Shown: positions 1 to 12,548, numbered from the stretch's first letter. The stretch: DNA of 64,000 nucleotides from Nemophila menziesii (GCA_029959085.1 JARWIR010000175.1:62001-126000), one strand, 5' to 3'. The notes: generated by a model not told the origin, from the sequence alone. Numbers and translations: made by a program.

Positions 1-834
1 AGAAATGATATGGTAGATCTCGACCGAATTTGATCAACAAAGTTAAAGAATGGAATTTTCTTTGGAATAAAAATGGATCGAGGGTTTATTGTGACTTGGA
101 TTGGTTGTCTAATTATTTGGGCTTATGGATATATGGTTTATGAGTCTAGAAGTTAGTTTTATGGGCTAGTAAGGTTGTTAGACACATTGTTTATATTTAT
201 CATATTCTTTCATTAAATCTTCTCAATTAATTTATTTTACAAATATTGTTTCTTTTATTTTAAAAAATATATTTATATGTTTGGTAGTTAGGTTTGTTGA
301 TTGGATTTTTATTTACAAGTATTGTTTCTTCTATTTAGTTATTGGATTCCTTAAGTTGTCATTATTAAGGTTTTTTTGCAAGATTGATCTGAAAACTCAA
401 TTATTTGAGGAGACCATTTATCTTCTAAAGTTGATATAAATGTATTATTTTTTTCTAAAATAATTTCACTGTGTTGGTCAATTAGTTACCTCGCGAGATA
501 GTCTATTCATTTACAAGTGAGATTTCAAATAGTCTAAAAATATGATGTTAGGATAACGTAGAGTGGTAGATCATCTTAAACAATGATATTCACAATTTTA
601 TACCAAACCATAACAAAGAGACTCCAAATTTGTAAAATTAAAATCAGGTTAGAGAACTTGGCCCATTGACTCATTTACTATAAAAAAATAAGTTTTACAT
701 TTGGCCAACTTAAGAAGTTAATAATCCTAATCTTGTTTTTTACCGACTTAAAAGGAATTTTATCATCTAAAAATCTGAATGTGAATGATTTTTATAAAAT
801 CTACAAATTAATTTGTTACTCTATTATGACTGTA

Positions 835-960
835 ACGACGAAAATTCGCGTCGCTAGTAATAGACAGTAGCGACAAAAAATTAGTTGTGATGAACAAAGT
901 AGCCACTATATTAATTTTCAGTTTGAGTCAAAAAATATTTGTCGAAAAAATTATTTGGTG
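835..960. repeat. Short inverted-repeat element, possible MITE relic
   Basis: The strings cgacgaaaattcgcgtcgct and agtagcgacaaaaa form opposed GTCGCT/AGCGAC motifs, typical of small terminal-inverted-repeat elements. The other duplication copy carries the same block near 39680-39805. No target-site duplication can be fixed by eye, so the limits and class are uncertain. Confidence 0.25.
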
Positions 961-3900
961 ATCTATTATGATTTGTTTGTTTTATATGTGCATTTTACCG
1001 AAACATTTCCATGTCATCTAGAACTCTAAATATGGGTATAATCCCCAATCGGACTAAACAATGTATTTTCACTAGCACAAAGTTTTAATGTATAAGTAAT
1101 ATCAACATAAAGATAACAAGAAAATATTAATTAAACAAGTTAAGAAATTATACTTATAAACGTTTTTAAAACAATTTTGATATTTTTCCAAATATTCCAA
1201 ATAAAAGTTAAAAGAGTTGCTTTCATTTAGAAGTTCTTTTAATTTCCAAAAAAAAAAATACCTCATGATGAGTACTAATTATTGTTACCAACATATTTAA
1301 CAACGTGGAATAAATTGTTAAGGTTATTTACATGTAGAAAATTAATTTTTTTCCTCCAAAAAGAGTAGTGTAAGGTTGTGCATGATATTCTAAAACTGTA
1401 GATGCACCAGATGAGCCATATATGAGAGCTAAAATCAACCACTATAAACGCTATAAAAATTATCTAAAAAATGTTTGTTCAGTTATTTTTTTTAATCATT
1501 CCTCGATTTTCTTATCCTATATACATAACACTACTGATGTTTACAAGGAGATTTTTTACTTCCAGGGATGGTACCACAATACCTACAAGGATCAACACAA
1601 TGTACGACTTTGTATTTGAGTGATTTAATTATTCTATAGAGTTTTTACTCCTTCATTTTTGTTTGAGAGGAAAATGAAGGCATTTTTGTGTTCAGAGATT
1701 ATATCTCTCAAATTTTGATTTGTCGCCTGCCAAGTCCAGCATAGATGGGAATTTTTCATAGGATGAACACCATATATAAAGACCTGAGACTCTGTCCTCA
1801 ATGAAATATATTTGGAGTTCCCAAGTAAACATAATAAGAATAGGGTCCTAGATTTCCTAGATTGAGCACAAGATGGCTTAATGTGTTGTGGTGCATTTAT
1901 CAATATTACTCTACGAATTTCTCATCAAACTACCCCAGAAATGGTAGATGGCACTCAAAGTACTAATATTGCACATTTCCTTTAGAAAATGATAACAACC
2001 AAAGGAAATTTAATCTAAACACCGGGTGATGATTATAGAGCGAAAAGGGCTGATAACTCTTGGTAGTGATAGTAATTCTCCAATCAACAACAGAATCTAG
2101 TATTTCATCCCTTGATTCATGCGAGTGGAACTCTTCAAAATGTGTTTACTTTAGAAAGCGGTGTGGGAGTCCTCTCTAATATTGGTTGAGACACGCTTGA
2201 AACTTCAATAAATGTTTATTAGAGAATGAAATACAAATAGAATAAACATAATTTGTATGCCATGACTGAGGGCGAGGACCTGAGCACTTAAAGCTTGAAT
2301 TTGGATACTTCTCCTTACCAGAAAAACTCTTTGATTCCATTCTCCTTTGGGATCTTACAGTGTTCCTTGTCCAAGATCGGGGAACCGAGTTCGTTTGAAG
2401 ACGCAAAGGGTAATGACAAACAAGAAAATCTTAACTCAACAATTACTGAGATTTTGTTGGTTCATTTAAACGGCATGTCTAATTTTTTTTATCTTATCCT
2501 TGACATGAGCTTCCATAAATATATATCAAATCTTCTCCATACATACCTCATTCAATTTTACTATCAAAATTTAATCTAATAATGATTTATTTGAAGTAAC
2601 TGAGTGGACATCCTAAATTATAATTATATCATGAATTTATTTTTAATAGGCGTAAGAGAAAGGTTGATTGCAAAATGATAAAGTATATAATAATTATTTT
2701 AAGCATAATTAAATTAAAAATAACAGAATATACTTAAAAGATTGATATGTAATTTTCCAAATTAATACTTTTATGTCGTTTTAAAAGTACTAATTATTAT
2801 GTATGAGCATACTTAGATGTGTGTTTTCATAGAAGAAAGTGACGAATAAACATATCACTTTAGATCAATGTTTGAAGATAAGTAAAGGTGGTGTGAGAGA
2901 GGATAAAGTAGGATTCGACATTCCACGGAGTTGATCGATAGAGTTAAAGCATGGCATTTGTGTTTTGTTTGAAAAGGACATGAGAATTTATAATTACTTG
3001 AATCGGTTTTAAAGACTTGGATTTTTGTTTATAGGGTTATGAAAATTAATAACCTGGGTCTTTTATTTAGAAAAGACTATATGATTTAAACAACTAAAAG
3101 TTAAGGTAGATTTGATGCCCTTGACCACATTGTGGCTACGACTCTGGTTAAGGATAAACAACCTTGGTTTTTATTTATTTTTAAGAACCGTGTACCCCCT
3201 TTCATACCGTGTATCTCAATTGTTAATTTATTACCGGGATACTCAATCACTGATAGTTCCATATTAAGGTTCTCATTATTCTTTATGTCAATAAAACTTG
3301 CATTGAAATTAAAGGAGTTACAAAATATAGTTACAATCAACCGACTCCATTTCTATCTAGTAAACCCTTGACTAAGAAAGTTAAGAGGGATGGTCGATAG
3401 TTTTTAAATCAATGGAAATAATTGAGCCCGTCTTCCTAACTATATTATCTGCCCATTCATTCATTCGTTGATGAGCACGACGAATCATTACGCTTCCATA
3501 ATAAGCAATAAAATTCGCATATTTCCTCATAATAGGTTTGATATTCCATTAGAGCTAATGGATAGTTAATACTACGAATAATTGTTTTGGTGATCTGCGT
3601 TGTCGTTTGAGTTGAAGATAAATATAATCCTAAATTAATGTAAGGTAGGATGTTTAAAAAACTGTTCTTGAATAACTTACACCAATTCAGACGTTATTTA
3701 AGGCAATAGTAGCTGCTTATTGTGGTATGGGTATTCGACTAAATCAGAGAGTCTGCTAATGAAAATAACTAGAAGTATCGACCGAGAAGGATTAGAAGAG
3801 TCCTCTTCAGGCCATATTGATATTAATTGCGGCATGATTCATGAAAATTAGGAGGATGATCGAAGCCACAGGCTTTAATAATGATTAATCCAAAATGTAT

Positions 3901-4059
3901 TTTCAACACAAAAATGTTTTCACAAGACAGTCATACGTTGCCAATTTTTTTAATTATCCACGATTCTAATTGTTGCAACTTACTTTGAATGAAAATACAT
4001 ATTCCTCACTATACTATGAAAAAAATGTCATAGAGTGGCTATATAATTGACAAATTCAA

Positions 4060-4200
4060 TAAAACAAAGGCGAGAACATAAGAAGACCTCCACGTCTACT
4101 TCAAGATTCTCCAAGCAACAACTCGATCATACCACACATATGCAGCTGATAAGGGACTTTATTAAACAACATCTTCAGATTTTTAAGATGTTAAGAGAAT
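4060..4200 (-). pseudogene. Last-exon remnant of an HD-ZIP III-like gene, copy A
   Basis: Read on the minus strand, this piece encodes a decayed form of the C-terminal tail of HD-ZIP III proteins, around the motif YDR-VAWRIL (family form YE/RQAVAWKVL), followed by a hydrophobic end. Copies B and C in the tandem array keep the upstream MEKHLA exons. Here those exons are missing because the sequence runs straight into an Athila LTR at 4275. No functional product is possible. The family call depends on the better-preserved array copies. Confidence 0.5.
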
Positions 4201-4274
4201 ATTGAGAAGAAAGTAAAATCTTCTAAAAGTACCTCCACCATCAGTGTTGGTATACAAAAATATAGGTTTGATAT

Positions 4275-5782
4275 TGGTGTCGCCTAAGGTGTGATAAAAT
4301 AATAGATAAATAAATGCAAATAATCACCCTAGGCTGAGCACGGTTCTGCAAGTATTACAGGTCGTATGCAAGTTTTAATGAATAAGTAAGATTCGTTCCT
4401 CAGAGACTACGAAGGTTAGGAAGAACTTATGCAAATATTCAAGTACAGATATAAAAAGCTAGAATAATAATACAGAAGGAAATAGAAGACTAAAGAGATT
4501 TTTATTGGTTTTTATATAGGAAAATTAAACTAAGAATTTAAAGACAGAAAATTAAATAAGAGAAAAGAACAGATAGTATGATAGTTTAGCCTGAGTAATT
4601 AGCAAGTAATCCCCACTAGTTTTGCCGTTCTAAACATGTAAGGGTGAATCATGTAGTATTTCAATGTTCGGTTTCAATTGCGCTAGGTAGTTTAAAATAG
4701 GGGTTACCTGTGTCAATAAGAACCTAAGAAAACTTTTCCTGCAATTGATTAAATGGCAATACACCAAACTATGATGACAATCTATTTAAGTTGATTTGTC
4801 TGGTCTAAACCTTACACTAGACACTATGTGTTGTTTACAATAATTAAATATGCCTTATCTATTGACTATCTAAGTATTATTAAAGTAATCCTATACGGTT
4901 GCAATCCGCAAAGAGAACAGATTATAAATCAAACACATAGACAAAGAAATAAAACATGAATTCAATTTAAAACATATAATTCCCAAATTAGATAGATGTC
5001 AATAAAAACTAGGGTTCATACATATATGCTAAACTCAAGATAAATTTATTTAATTCATACTAAGAAAAGAAAAGAAAATAATTATAGATTTGAAGGTTGA
5101 AGGAGACATAATTGATGCATAGCTCCTTCCAGACTTCGCTTCTTCTTGGCCTAAGGACTGGCCAAGGATGATTTTCTAATGATAAGAGCTTGTATTTATA
5201 GTGTATAGGAAGACCTAATTCGTTTCTTGGAGTATAAGGTAGGTTTTTGACTCCAAGCCCTACTCAAATTTGTAACCCTAGAATCTAGAAAAAGTACGAT
5301 TTTGATGTTGTTTTGTTTTGGCCGTAACCGATTCAATACTTATCCGTTAGACGCGTTTGAGTAGTCGAAATTCATCGTATCAGAAAGCTTTTTAACTTTG
5401 ATGTAGAATATTCTTCCAAATTCCTAGCTAATCTTGAGATATAAGTCCATTTGTGGTCGTAGCTGCTGGAATTCAGATTTATTTGACAACTTTATCTTTT
5501 TCCGTTTTCATAATTCTTGTCTTTATCTCCAATTTCCATGTTTATCCTCTTTCCTTTATCTCTTGTAATTAACTTGGCCTCTAATTAATTACCATATATA
5601 TTTAAATCTACATACTAAATAAACAATTAAACCCAATATGCTCTAAAAATAATAAATAATTAATTCAAGACACAAAATATGAAAGTATACTAAATCATGA
5701 GAAAATCGACCTATACTTTAATAAATACACCTAAAATGATGTCTCTAACTAATAATAAATCATCCCAAATGGGGAGACATCA
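4275..5782 (-). mobile_element. Athila-type 3' LTR on the minus strand, truncated element
   Basis: In element orientation the LTR starts TGATGTCTCC at 5782 and ends CACCA at 4275, 1508 bp. It shares the start, the terminal hairpin and a gattcgttcc segment with the two 1569-bp LTRs at 46418 and 61170. A purine-rich run (gagttgggggtct, minus strand) lies directly before the LTR start at 5783-5795, as a polypurine tract should, so this is a 3' LTR. The element's internal region is cut off at 6138. The 3' side lies inside the MEKHLA exon of the HD-ZIP III-like unit (compare the uninterrupted sequence near 33920). Confidence 0.75.
5737..5782 (-). repeat. Terminal hairpin of the Athila LTR
   Basis: The first 46 bp of the LTR start with TGATGTCTC and end with its reverse complement GAGACATCA. 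The other two LTR types in the window show the same 46-bp spacing with an 11-bp stem. Confidence 0.6.
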
Positions 5783-6138
5783 AGACCCCCAACTCAAAGT
5801 TTATCGTCCTGATACAATAAAAATAAAAATAAAGAACAGTAGGGTAGTCAAACAAGAAGAAGAAGTAGGAGGAGGATAAGATCAGAACAAAATGAATGAT
5901 CCTTATGCAAAATATCTAAAAAGAGTCATGTAGTAATGCTAAAGAAATAATGCACACATATGCTTAATATACACAGAATCAACAATCCATAAATTCAGGT
6001 CCAGATTAATTTCACAATGCCAGAAGGAGAGGTCTCAACTTAGTTCGGGCTAATGGCTATAGGTTGTTAATAGGTCCTAATATAGCATCCAATGGTCCAC
6101 TTACTTACAACCTAATAGCTCAATTGTTTCTCCATCAA
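5783..6138 (-). mobile_element. Polypurine tract and truncated 3' internal end of the Athila element
   Basis: 5783-5795 is the polypurine tract (on the minus strand, a G5 run followed by TCT before the LTR). The remaining ~340 bp should be the non-coding 3' end of the element. It ends abruptly at 6138, at the same base as in the 44997 copy, so the truncation came before the segmental duplication. Confidence 0.6.
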
Positions 6139-6765
6139 CCTGATGCATGAGGTTTTATGTTATGGAGAACGAGTATAAATTTATGTTTTTATTATACTTT
6201 TTTATTTTTTATTTCTAGGTAGGTGATGTGTGTGAAGAAGGTGGGTGTTTGGGGTTTTATGTAAATGGGGAAGAAGATGGTGGAGAATGATCGAGGATGA
6301 TTATGGAGGAATGTTATAGATGAGTTTGAAACTTTTAAGAAGGTGGGTGTTTGGTATTTTATGTAAATGGGGAAGAAGATAATGGAGAATGATCGAGGAT
6401 GATTATGGATGAGTATTAGAGGTGAGTTTGAAACTTTTATTGTTGTACAAGTGAGATTGAGGATTTATGTTTTATGATTTGATAAATTAAGTATAAATGA
6501 ATATGAATTGATGATAATGGTGGTGAAAAATGATCGGCAAATGAGTTTTTAATTTTTTTATTCGTCAAGCTCGAGGAAGAAGAGATAGAACGAGGGGGGG
6601 GGGGGGGGTCGGGGTGGATGAGGTTTATGTTTTCTTTTAATATTTAATTGAGGTATATAGGTAACTTTACAAGTTAGAAAACATACTCTTATCGAAAATA
6701 GGTGTGTCAATCAATAAATAGACATGTGTTAAGGGATCTACAATGATACATGGTTTAGTTTAAGG

Positions 6766-7210
6766 GTTTGTTTGGATATAGGGGGATTTTTTAGTAAAAG
6801 ATAGGAAATGATAGTATATTAAAGGTATGAAGATGAGAGTATTTAATCTTGTTTGGATTGAGTATAAAAATAAAGAAATGTATTAGTAAAGCATATTTTT
6901 GTGTTTGGATTGTATAAGTAATGGAAAGGATAGGATTATTTTATAACTAAATTACTTTTGTACCCTTAATAAAATATATTATACATAGAAAACAAAGGTA
7001 ATAAAGATGTTTTATTATTAAAATTAATCCTTTCCTTCTAATGACTCCAAATTAAAGGGATATGATATAACATATTAGAAAGGTATTATTTTAATCCTTT
7101 AGTAACTTATCCCTTCAAAATTTTATAATACAAACAAAGTAAGTATATCCATTGTCCTTTATAATTCCTCATCTCCCCTTTTAATCCCTCAATCCAAAGT
7201 GTCTGTATAT
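6766..7210. mobile_element. MITE-like element with opposed ends
   Basis: The left end (ggtttgtttggatataggg) and the reverse complement of the right end near 7125-7208 (atccctcaatccaaa, acaaacaaag) are opposed versions of TTTGGAT/GGGATTA-type motifs. The interior has repeated taatcctt / aaggatta strings. No protein frame is present. This is typical of a non-autonomous DNA transposon. The exact ends and target duplication are not resolved. Confidence 0.4.
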
Positions 7211-7599
7211 TTTTTCTTGGGATTTTAAAAATTTTAAATGGAAAAATCCTTTTTCCAAATATTGGAATATCTAAGTGTTAGTGAAAATATTTGTTTTTAA
7301 ACACGACCAATATTTATACTAAAATATTGTGGAGTTCTAGACATGGAGATTTTAAACTTACTAAATGGGTTAAAAATTCATTTTAATACTTTGGTTAAAT
7401 GCACGTGTCTACCATAAGAATCGTAAATTAGTTATGTATTACTTTACAAATTTGATGCAAAATCACGAAACATAATCCTTTGTATGGATTACATTAATTT
7501 AGATTTTGAGACGAAAGATTTTCTTTTCGACCAAAAATTTAACTTTTCTTTGTCGTGAAATTACTTTTGTTGATTTAAGAGAATGATCATTGATTAAAT

Positions 7600-8200
7600 A
7601 GATTGGTTACACTAGTCAATAAGAAATTAAGGACCGATCAACCTACTAGTTGATAAAAGCTTGTCAATGATACCGTGGACACCAGTTGATCCGTAGCCTC
7701 CGGCAAACATAAGGATCAACGATAGAGGTTCAACGTTATTCGAAGATGGCTACCGTCAACTTGACAGAGAAAATAATTGGCATCGTAACCAGAAAGGGAC
7801 GTAACATCCTAAAGATCCCCTAGTTTGATAAGATAAACGCCCAAATAAATATATTGGGCATGAATTACATATAAATACCTATTCCATGTGCTTGAACATG
7901 TATCACTTATATTCACACTAAATATATATGCAGTCGGATTTAGTTATATATATTCTATTGGATCATCACTACCAATAATGACTTGACCGTTAGAGTACTA
8001 TCATGAGACACAGATCCATATGGTCCAGACCTTTGTATAATTTTAGGTCATTACGATTGGCCGAAGGTAGATACATTCAAAACACCACCAACAACACCAA
8101 TATTAGTTCTATTGTTCATGTATCTATATTGGTTGGGCATTTCACTCTCTATCTATCGACACTGTCAGTGGGAACGAATTTCCAAATCCATTGATAAACA
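7600..8200 (+). mobile_element. 3' part of a gypsy-type LTR with a decayed primer-binding site
   Basis: A TATA-like string (catataaatacc, near 7868) is followed by ccatgtgcttgaacatgtat and then cttgaccgttagagtac, a layout common in plant gypsy LTRs of the Tat/LARD kind. Near 8157-8172 the string gacactgtcagtgggaac resembles a decayed ggcgccgtctgtgggaac primer site. No coding region follows. The small frame at 8003-8194 lies inside this LTR and is not a gene. Confidence 0.45.
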
Positions 8201-8339
8201 GCTAATTAAAACCAAGTCCAGAATAGATTTGCAGAGACAAGTGGAAATGGAAATACCCCAACCCACACAATAAACGCTGAAAAAAGTTTCTTTCAGTAAC
8301 CTAGAATGGAGGTCCACAAATAGATGATCTCAAACCCCC

Positions 8340-9520
8340 TACGCTAGGGGCACTAGTTGTCTCTCTGCAATTGTACAAATTGACTTAAGTAATATAGTGT
8401 TTTAAAAGTATAAATCGTTTCCCAAGGTATTATACATGTTATTTAGTGATTTAGATAGGAGTGGATTCTTCATTATGTGAAGCAAATGAGAAAAGATAAG
8501 GGGGGAATTAAATATTGCAAATTTTAATGGATTAATTTGAAACTAATTAATGAGATTAAAAAGACTATAAGGTAATAAAAATATATATATAAAGGATTTA
8601 AATGAGCTTGGGATGATCAATTCCGCCTAATATCTCTAATTGGAAAATTCTTATTAAGTAAGGGAAAGATTAATATTTAACACTAATCGTACCTAGGATT
8701 AAAAATTACTCTAAACCCTTTCCGGGTGATTAGAGGCTACTCTATAGGCTAACAAACTCCTTTAAAATAAACCCAGCTACCCTAAAAATCAATTAAATCA
8801 ACTACACATATCATGGCTATGCATCTGCTTATGATCTTCTGATTGGATGATACAAATACACCCTCATTACCTAGCTCTAAACGTAAACCCTCTTCAAGGT
8901 ATAATTTTTGGATTATCTTAGTAAATTATGTGGCCAATATAATCAATCACAATTCAATACAAGATAAGGAGAAGTATGAGTATTCGATCTCATTTAAGCA
9001 TAAATCCCTAATTAAAAATAATTGCCCAATAGTAAAACCTAGGGTTTCACAATACATTTCAATCTACTAGATATTTAGCTCATAATAAAAGAAAAGAAAT
9101 CCACAGTAGTTGAATTAAGTATACAATGATTAATGAAAATTAGAGGAAAAGAAAAATTATTATATATTGTGTGAAACGATGAAAATTTGAAGACTTGAAG
9201 ATATGAATAATCTTCTCCCAAGTCGTCTCTTCCTTACGCTTAGCTCCATTGATGAAATATTACTGAATTATGAGAGAAAATGAGAGAAAAACATTATATA
9301 TGCTTCTAAAATTGTGGGTGTCACTTAAATTATGTTGTTCCATGGTCTAAATTGTAAAAAGTCTTCACCCACTAGAATTTTCAATTTTGCACAAAGTTGT
9401 ATCTTTTTAGCCATAATAACGATCATAACTTCTTCATCCAAACTCTAAACCACTTTCAATTTATTTTCAAGCATTCTTATTTTTGAGAGCTTTCTAACGG
9501 TCTATCATTCACCTACTCAA
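8340..9520 (-). mobile_element. Athila-like LTR relic, minus strand
   Basis: The order of short strings at 8366-8440 (gcaattgtac, aagtaatatag, aaagtataaatcgt, cccaagg) follows the minus-strand LTR of the 61170 element (gcaagtgtac, aagtaatatag, aaacagattcgt, ccaagg at 59655-59710). Further along, aacttcttcat and ctttctaacgg sit as in Athila LTRs. The LTR start is missing in this copy; copy 2 continues for about 540 bp more. Confidence 0.4.
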
Positions 9521-9780
9521 AAAATTTAATATTTTTGAAATTCTTTGAGTATCTGCACCACCGAGCGTCGATGAGTACTCGGAGATCTAAATGTATCGAA
9601 AAATCATAGTATGTCAAGGAAAATTCACTGAATATAAAAAAATTACTGAGTATTGAAATTATTCACTAAGTATTGTGGAATCTTTTTTAGTATGGAAAAA
9701 ATAGACCCCTATGTATACTCATAATTCCTCTGAGTTTTAAAAAAATACTAAGTACTACACCAAATTATAAAAAATAAATG
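9480..9780. repeat. Block of repeated ctgagtat / gagtactc motifs
   Basis: Short degenerate repeats of gagtactc, ctgagtat, ctaagtat and tgagtatac occur in both orientations, again at 16075-16380 in the sister copy. It looks like a subterminal repeat region of a DNA transposon, but no terminal ends could be fixed. Confidence 0.3.
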
Positions 9781-10182
9781 AAAAAATTTATTTTAATTGA
9801 TAAAAATAATATTTATAAAGAAAAACAAATCTATCTGTAAAAATAACTATTTCAATTATATATAAAAAAAGAAGTTGCAAATAATTGACAATGCTACCAT
9901 CAGATTTATTGATTCATTAACTATCATTTTCTAGAAGAATACATTCTTGTAATTCAAAAGAATAATCTGTTCAACATAAATAAATTCAAAAGAATAAGAA
10001 GAGATGTACGGCCATCATTAAAGATAATCTATCCAATAAAAAATCAGAAGCATAATCTGGCCAAAAAAATCAAAAAAAATCCAAAAGAGTCCTTTTTGCT
10101 GCTAGTTTTCAAAGATTTGAACGATCATGAAGCTTGAGTCCATTGCTTCTTCAATCCCAAAATCTCTAAGCAAAACTCCAAT

Positions 10183-10825
10183 CATGAATAGAGAGTTATT
10201 CATTATTAAGTGTCTCATTATGTTTTTAATTATTAATATCAAAGTGAATGAAAAGCATTACTTGTTAATATTTTAAGAATTTATGATTATATATCTATTT
10301 TGTTGTTGATGTTTAATATTTTTTTTTCCAGATATTGCACACTAGTCTATTTCAAAATTAGGATTTAGTAATGTTGCTGATAAGACAAAAGAAAAAGAAT
10401 AAGATTCGTTGGCCATTTCATTTCAGTTAAATATTTAGATATCATTCTCACTTGCCTAGGTAGAATTTACTTGCTAGTATATTAAACTGAAAATTTCTTA
10501 TGAATATGAACTTTTTCATAGTATTATTTGTTTATTAAATACTTTATGTCATGTATACTAATTAACAAGTTAAGAGATTTAGTGATAACTCAAAAATATC
10601 TTAGAGATAAATTTGTTTCCGAACTTATATGTTTATAATTATAATACAAGCAATTATTTAATTATATATATAAAATATTTGGTTGTTTTGTTTGATTATG
10701 TTGTATAGTATTTTTGTGAGTTTGTATGTAAATCTAGTAAAAAATGAGCAATAAATAGTGAGATCTTATGTGTCTAGTAAGGGAAAAGATCACATTGTTC
10801 ACTAAGCAAAAAGTAGATTCTCTTT
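10183..10825. repeat. Diverged direct repeat, partner of 20915-21622
   Basis: Starts gagttattcattattaa and ends near cactaagcaaaaagtagatt; the partner starts at 20915 and ends near tattaagcggaaagtaagatt. Both contain the string tccagatattgcacact. The shared segment lies directly upstream of the RDR2-like fragment here, but no RDR2 sequence follows the second copy. No gene is recognised in it. Confidence 0.75.
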
Positions 10826-10952
10826 CACGTGGAGGACACACCAAAAAAGATATGTGACACACCATAAGAGAAATGTCACTATAGAGGTAAGTAACACTAC
10901 GAATATATTTTATTTACATATTAAGTCCCTTATTTTATGGTAATTGATTCAG

Positions 10953-11479
10953 GATATTCAGAAGTTCTTCGTGGATTATCTAATAAATGATACTCTAGGT
11001 GCAATTTCAACTGCACATTTAGTACATGTAAATCGTGAAGTAGATCTACAGTCAATAACTGTTGATTTTGCTAAAATAGGAGCTCCAGCTGAAATTCTTA
11101 ACAATATGTTTTAATAAAGCCACACTTTGTACAAGACCTTAAGAAAGTGAACCTATGTACACATCCCAAGGTGCACAGGGTAAGCTTTATCGCACAACTA
11201 TATTAACAATATGTTTTAATAAAGCCACACTTTGTTTTCTCGGAAAAGATGGTTGAAGAAGCGTATGATCGAGATCTCGTGGAGGAGGGGTACCAAATGT
11301 TTGTGAAAATAGTTGAAAGACACAAGGAAATGTACTTGGATAAAATGGGGAGTTTGTTGAATTATTACAAAGCGGAGAATGAAGATGAGATATTAACTTC
11401 GAAATTGAAAGAAATTAAATCAAATCCTGAATCTCCTTTGCCAGATTGTTACTTTCATAATTTTTCAGATCAATTGTAA
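10953..11479 (+). pseudogene. RDR2: RDR2-like RNA-dependent RNA polymerase, broken 3' exons
   Basis: RDR2 is the plant polymerase that makes double-stranded RNA for 24-nt siRNA and DNA methylation. Three pieces match its C-terminal third in order. From a splice acceptor (gattcag) at 10953, the frame reads DIQKFFVDYL, NDTLGAISTAHLVH, then VDFAKIGAPAE. A short piece at 11179-11199 reads GKLYR. From 11235 the frame reads SEK-VEEAYDRDL, then KEMYLDKMGSLLNYY and NEDEIL, ending at a stop at 11477-11479. The catalytic DxDGD region is absent. About 30 codons between NRE and the VDFAK block are missing, and a 31-bp duplication (about 11098-11128 and 11203-11233) with a stop interrupts the middle. It is a dead fragment, closer to RDR2 than to RDR1 by the VDFAK-GAPAE and EDEIL motifs. 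Confidence 0.8.
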
Positions 11480-11481
11480 AC

Positions 11482-11945
11482 CTAAATTGTTATTTTCATT
11501 ATTTTCCAGATCAATTGTAAAAATGAATCAATGCTGATCTTTCTACTCATGTGACCAATTACAATGTCGCATTCGTGGATATTAATGGGGAAGAAGAAAA
11601 GTTTGAGTTTTTGTATGTTGAAACTTATCAAAGATGTATATAGAGTATAATGATGTCTTTTGGTTTTCCACTTCAAGTTTTACAATACTAATAGTACTCT
11701 TCATTGTGACGATTATGATGAGTTAGTAGATTAAATTTCATTCTATTGTGCAATTTTGTAACATACAAGCATCGTGTGTTGTTTAGAATGTACAGAGTAG
11801 TGCAAATAAGCATATTTTCTATTACAACTGCAATTACTAGCCCGTTTTGACATGGGTAAATGTTACTAAGGGAAGACGATGAGTTCGAATTTTTTTAATA
11901 ATATTTTTGGATAGTGACGTGTGTGCGAAAAAGAGTTATTTCTGA
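11482..11945 (+). other. Stretch after the RDR2-like fragment, no recognised gene
   Basis: Holds a short duplication of ttttcagatcaattgtaaa (11461-11479 and 11503-11522), and an open frame of about 36 codons (11529-11639) containing NVAFVDINGEEEKFEF that I cannot assign. It may be leftover exon sequence. Confidence 0.3.
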
Positions 11946-12548
11946 GGTTTTATGGTATGGAGTGTGAGGATAAATTTAGGTTTTATTATAATATTTTATT
12001 TTTTATTTCTAGGTAGTGTGATGCGTGTGAAGAAGGTGAGTGTTTGGGGATTTATGCAAATGGGGAAGAAGATGGTGGAGAATGATCAAGGATTATTATG
12101 GATGAACGTTAGAGATAAGTTTGAAACTTTTAAGAAGGCGTTTGGTATTTTATGTAAATGGGGATGAAGATGATGGAGAATGATCTAGGATGACTATGGA
12201 TAAGTGTTAGAGGTGAGTTTGAAACTTTTTTTATATTACAAGTGAGTTTGAGGTTTTATGTTTATGTTTTATGTTATAATATTTAAGTATAATTGAATAT
12301 CAATTGAAGATAATGGTGGTGGAAAATGATCGGAAAATGAGTTTTTAATTTTTTTATTGGTGGAGCCCGAGGAAGAAGAAATAGAACGAGGGGGCGTCGG
12401 GTGGATGAGGTTTATGTTTTCTTGTAATATTTAATTGAGATATTTAGGTAACATTAAATGTTAAAAAGCACACATCTTACCAAAAATAGGTGCGTCAATC
12501 AATGCTAACAAATATACATGGATCAGGGCATGTTCAAAAATACATGGT

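Larger units (their letters stand above)
1..6138. repeat. Segmental duplication, copy A (cut by the left window edge)
   Basis: This stretch matches 38848-44997 nearly base for base over its whole length; position 1 pairs with 38848 and similarity stops at the shared string tccatcaa (6131-6138 and 44990-44997). It contains a diverged half-unit of the HD-ZIP III array, one leftover HD-ZIP III exon and a truncated minus-strand Athila 3' LTR. The open frames it shares with its partner (minus 1634-1903, 2176-2406, 3101-3340) are preserved because the duplication is recent. I recognise no protein family in them, so I do not call them genes. The left limit is unknown because the window begins inside the copy. 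Confidence 0.9.
6150..10190. repeat. Direct repeat pair 2, copy 1
   Basis: Collinear with 11946-16835: the same order of a gaagaaggtg-rich block, MITE-like block, LTR/primer-site relic, Athila-like LTR relic, a block with repeated ctgagtat motifs, and a final gatttgaacga segment. Differences from copy 2: no 231-bp insert at the 12640 site, no long TA run, and about 540 bp missing where copy 2 has 15526-16070. A run of 15 G bases (6594-6608) marks the gag-ggg-cgtcggg motif seen in shorter form near 12389. Confidence 0.85.

Noticed and set aside
1634..3340. Minus-strand frames 1634-1903, 2176-2406, 3101-3340, conserved at 40481-42187
   Set aside because: Conservation is explained by the recent segmental duplication; no domain recognised, and the more diverged units B and C do not keep these frames.
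6594..6608. Run of 15 G as a functional G-quadruplex
   Set aside because: A single homopolymer run, shorter in the sister copy (near 12389); more likely slippage or an assembly artefact.
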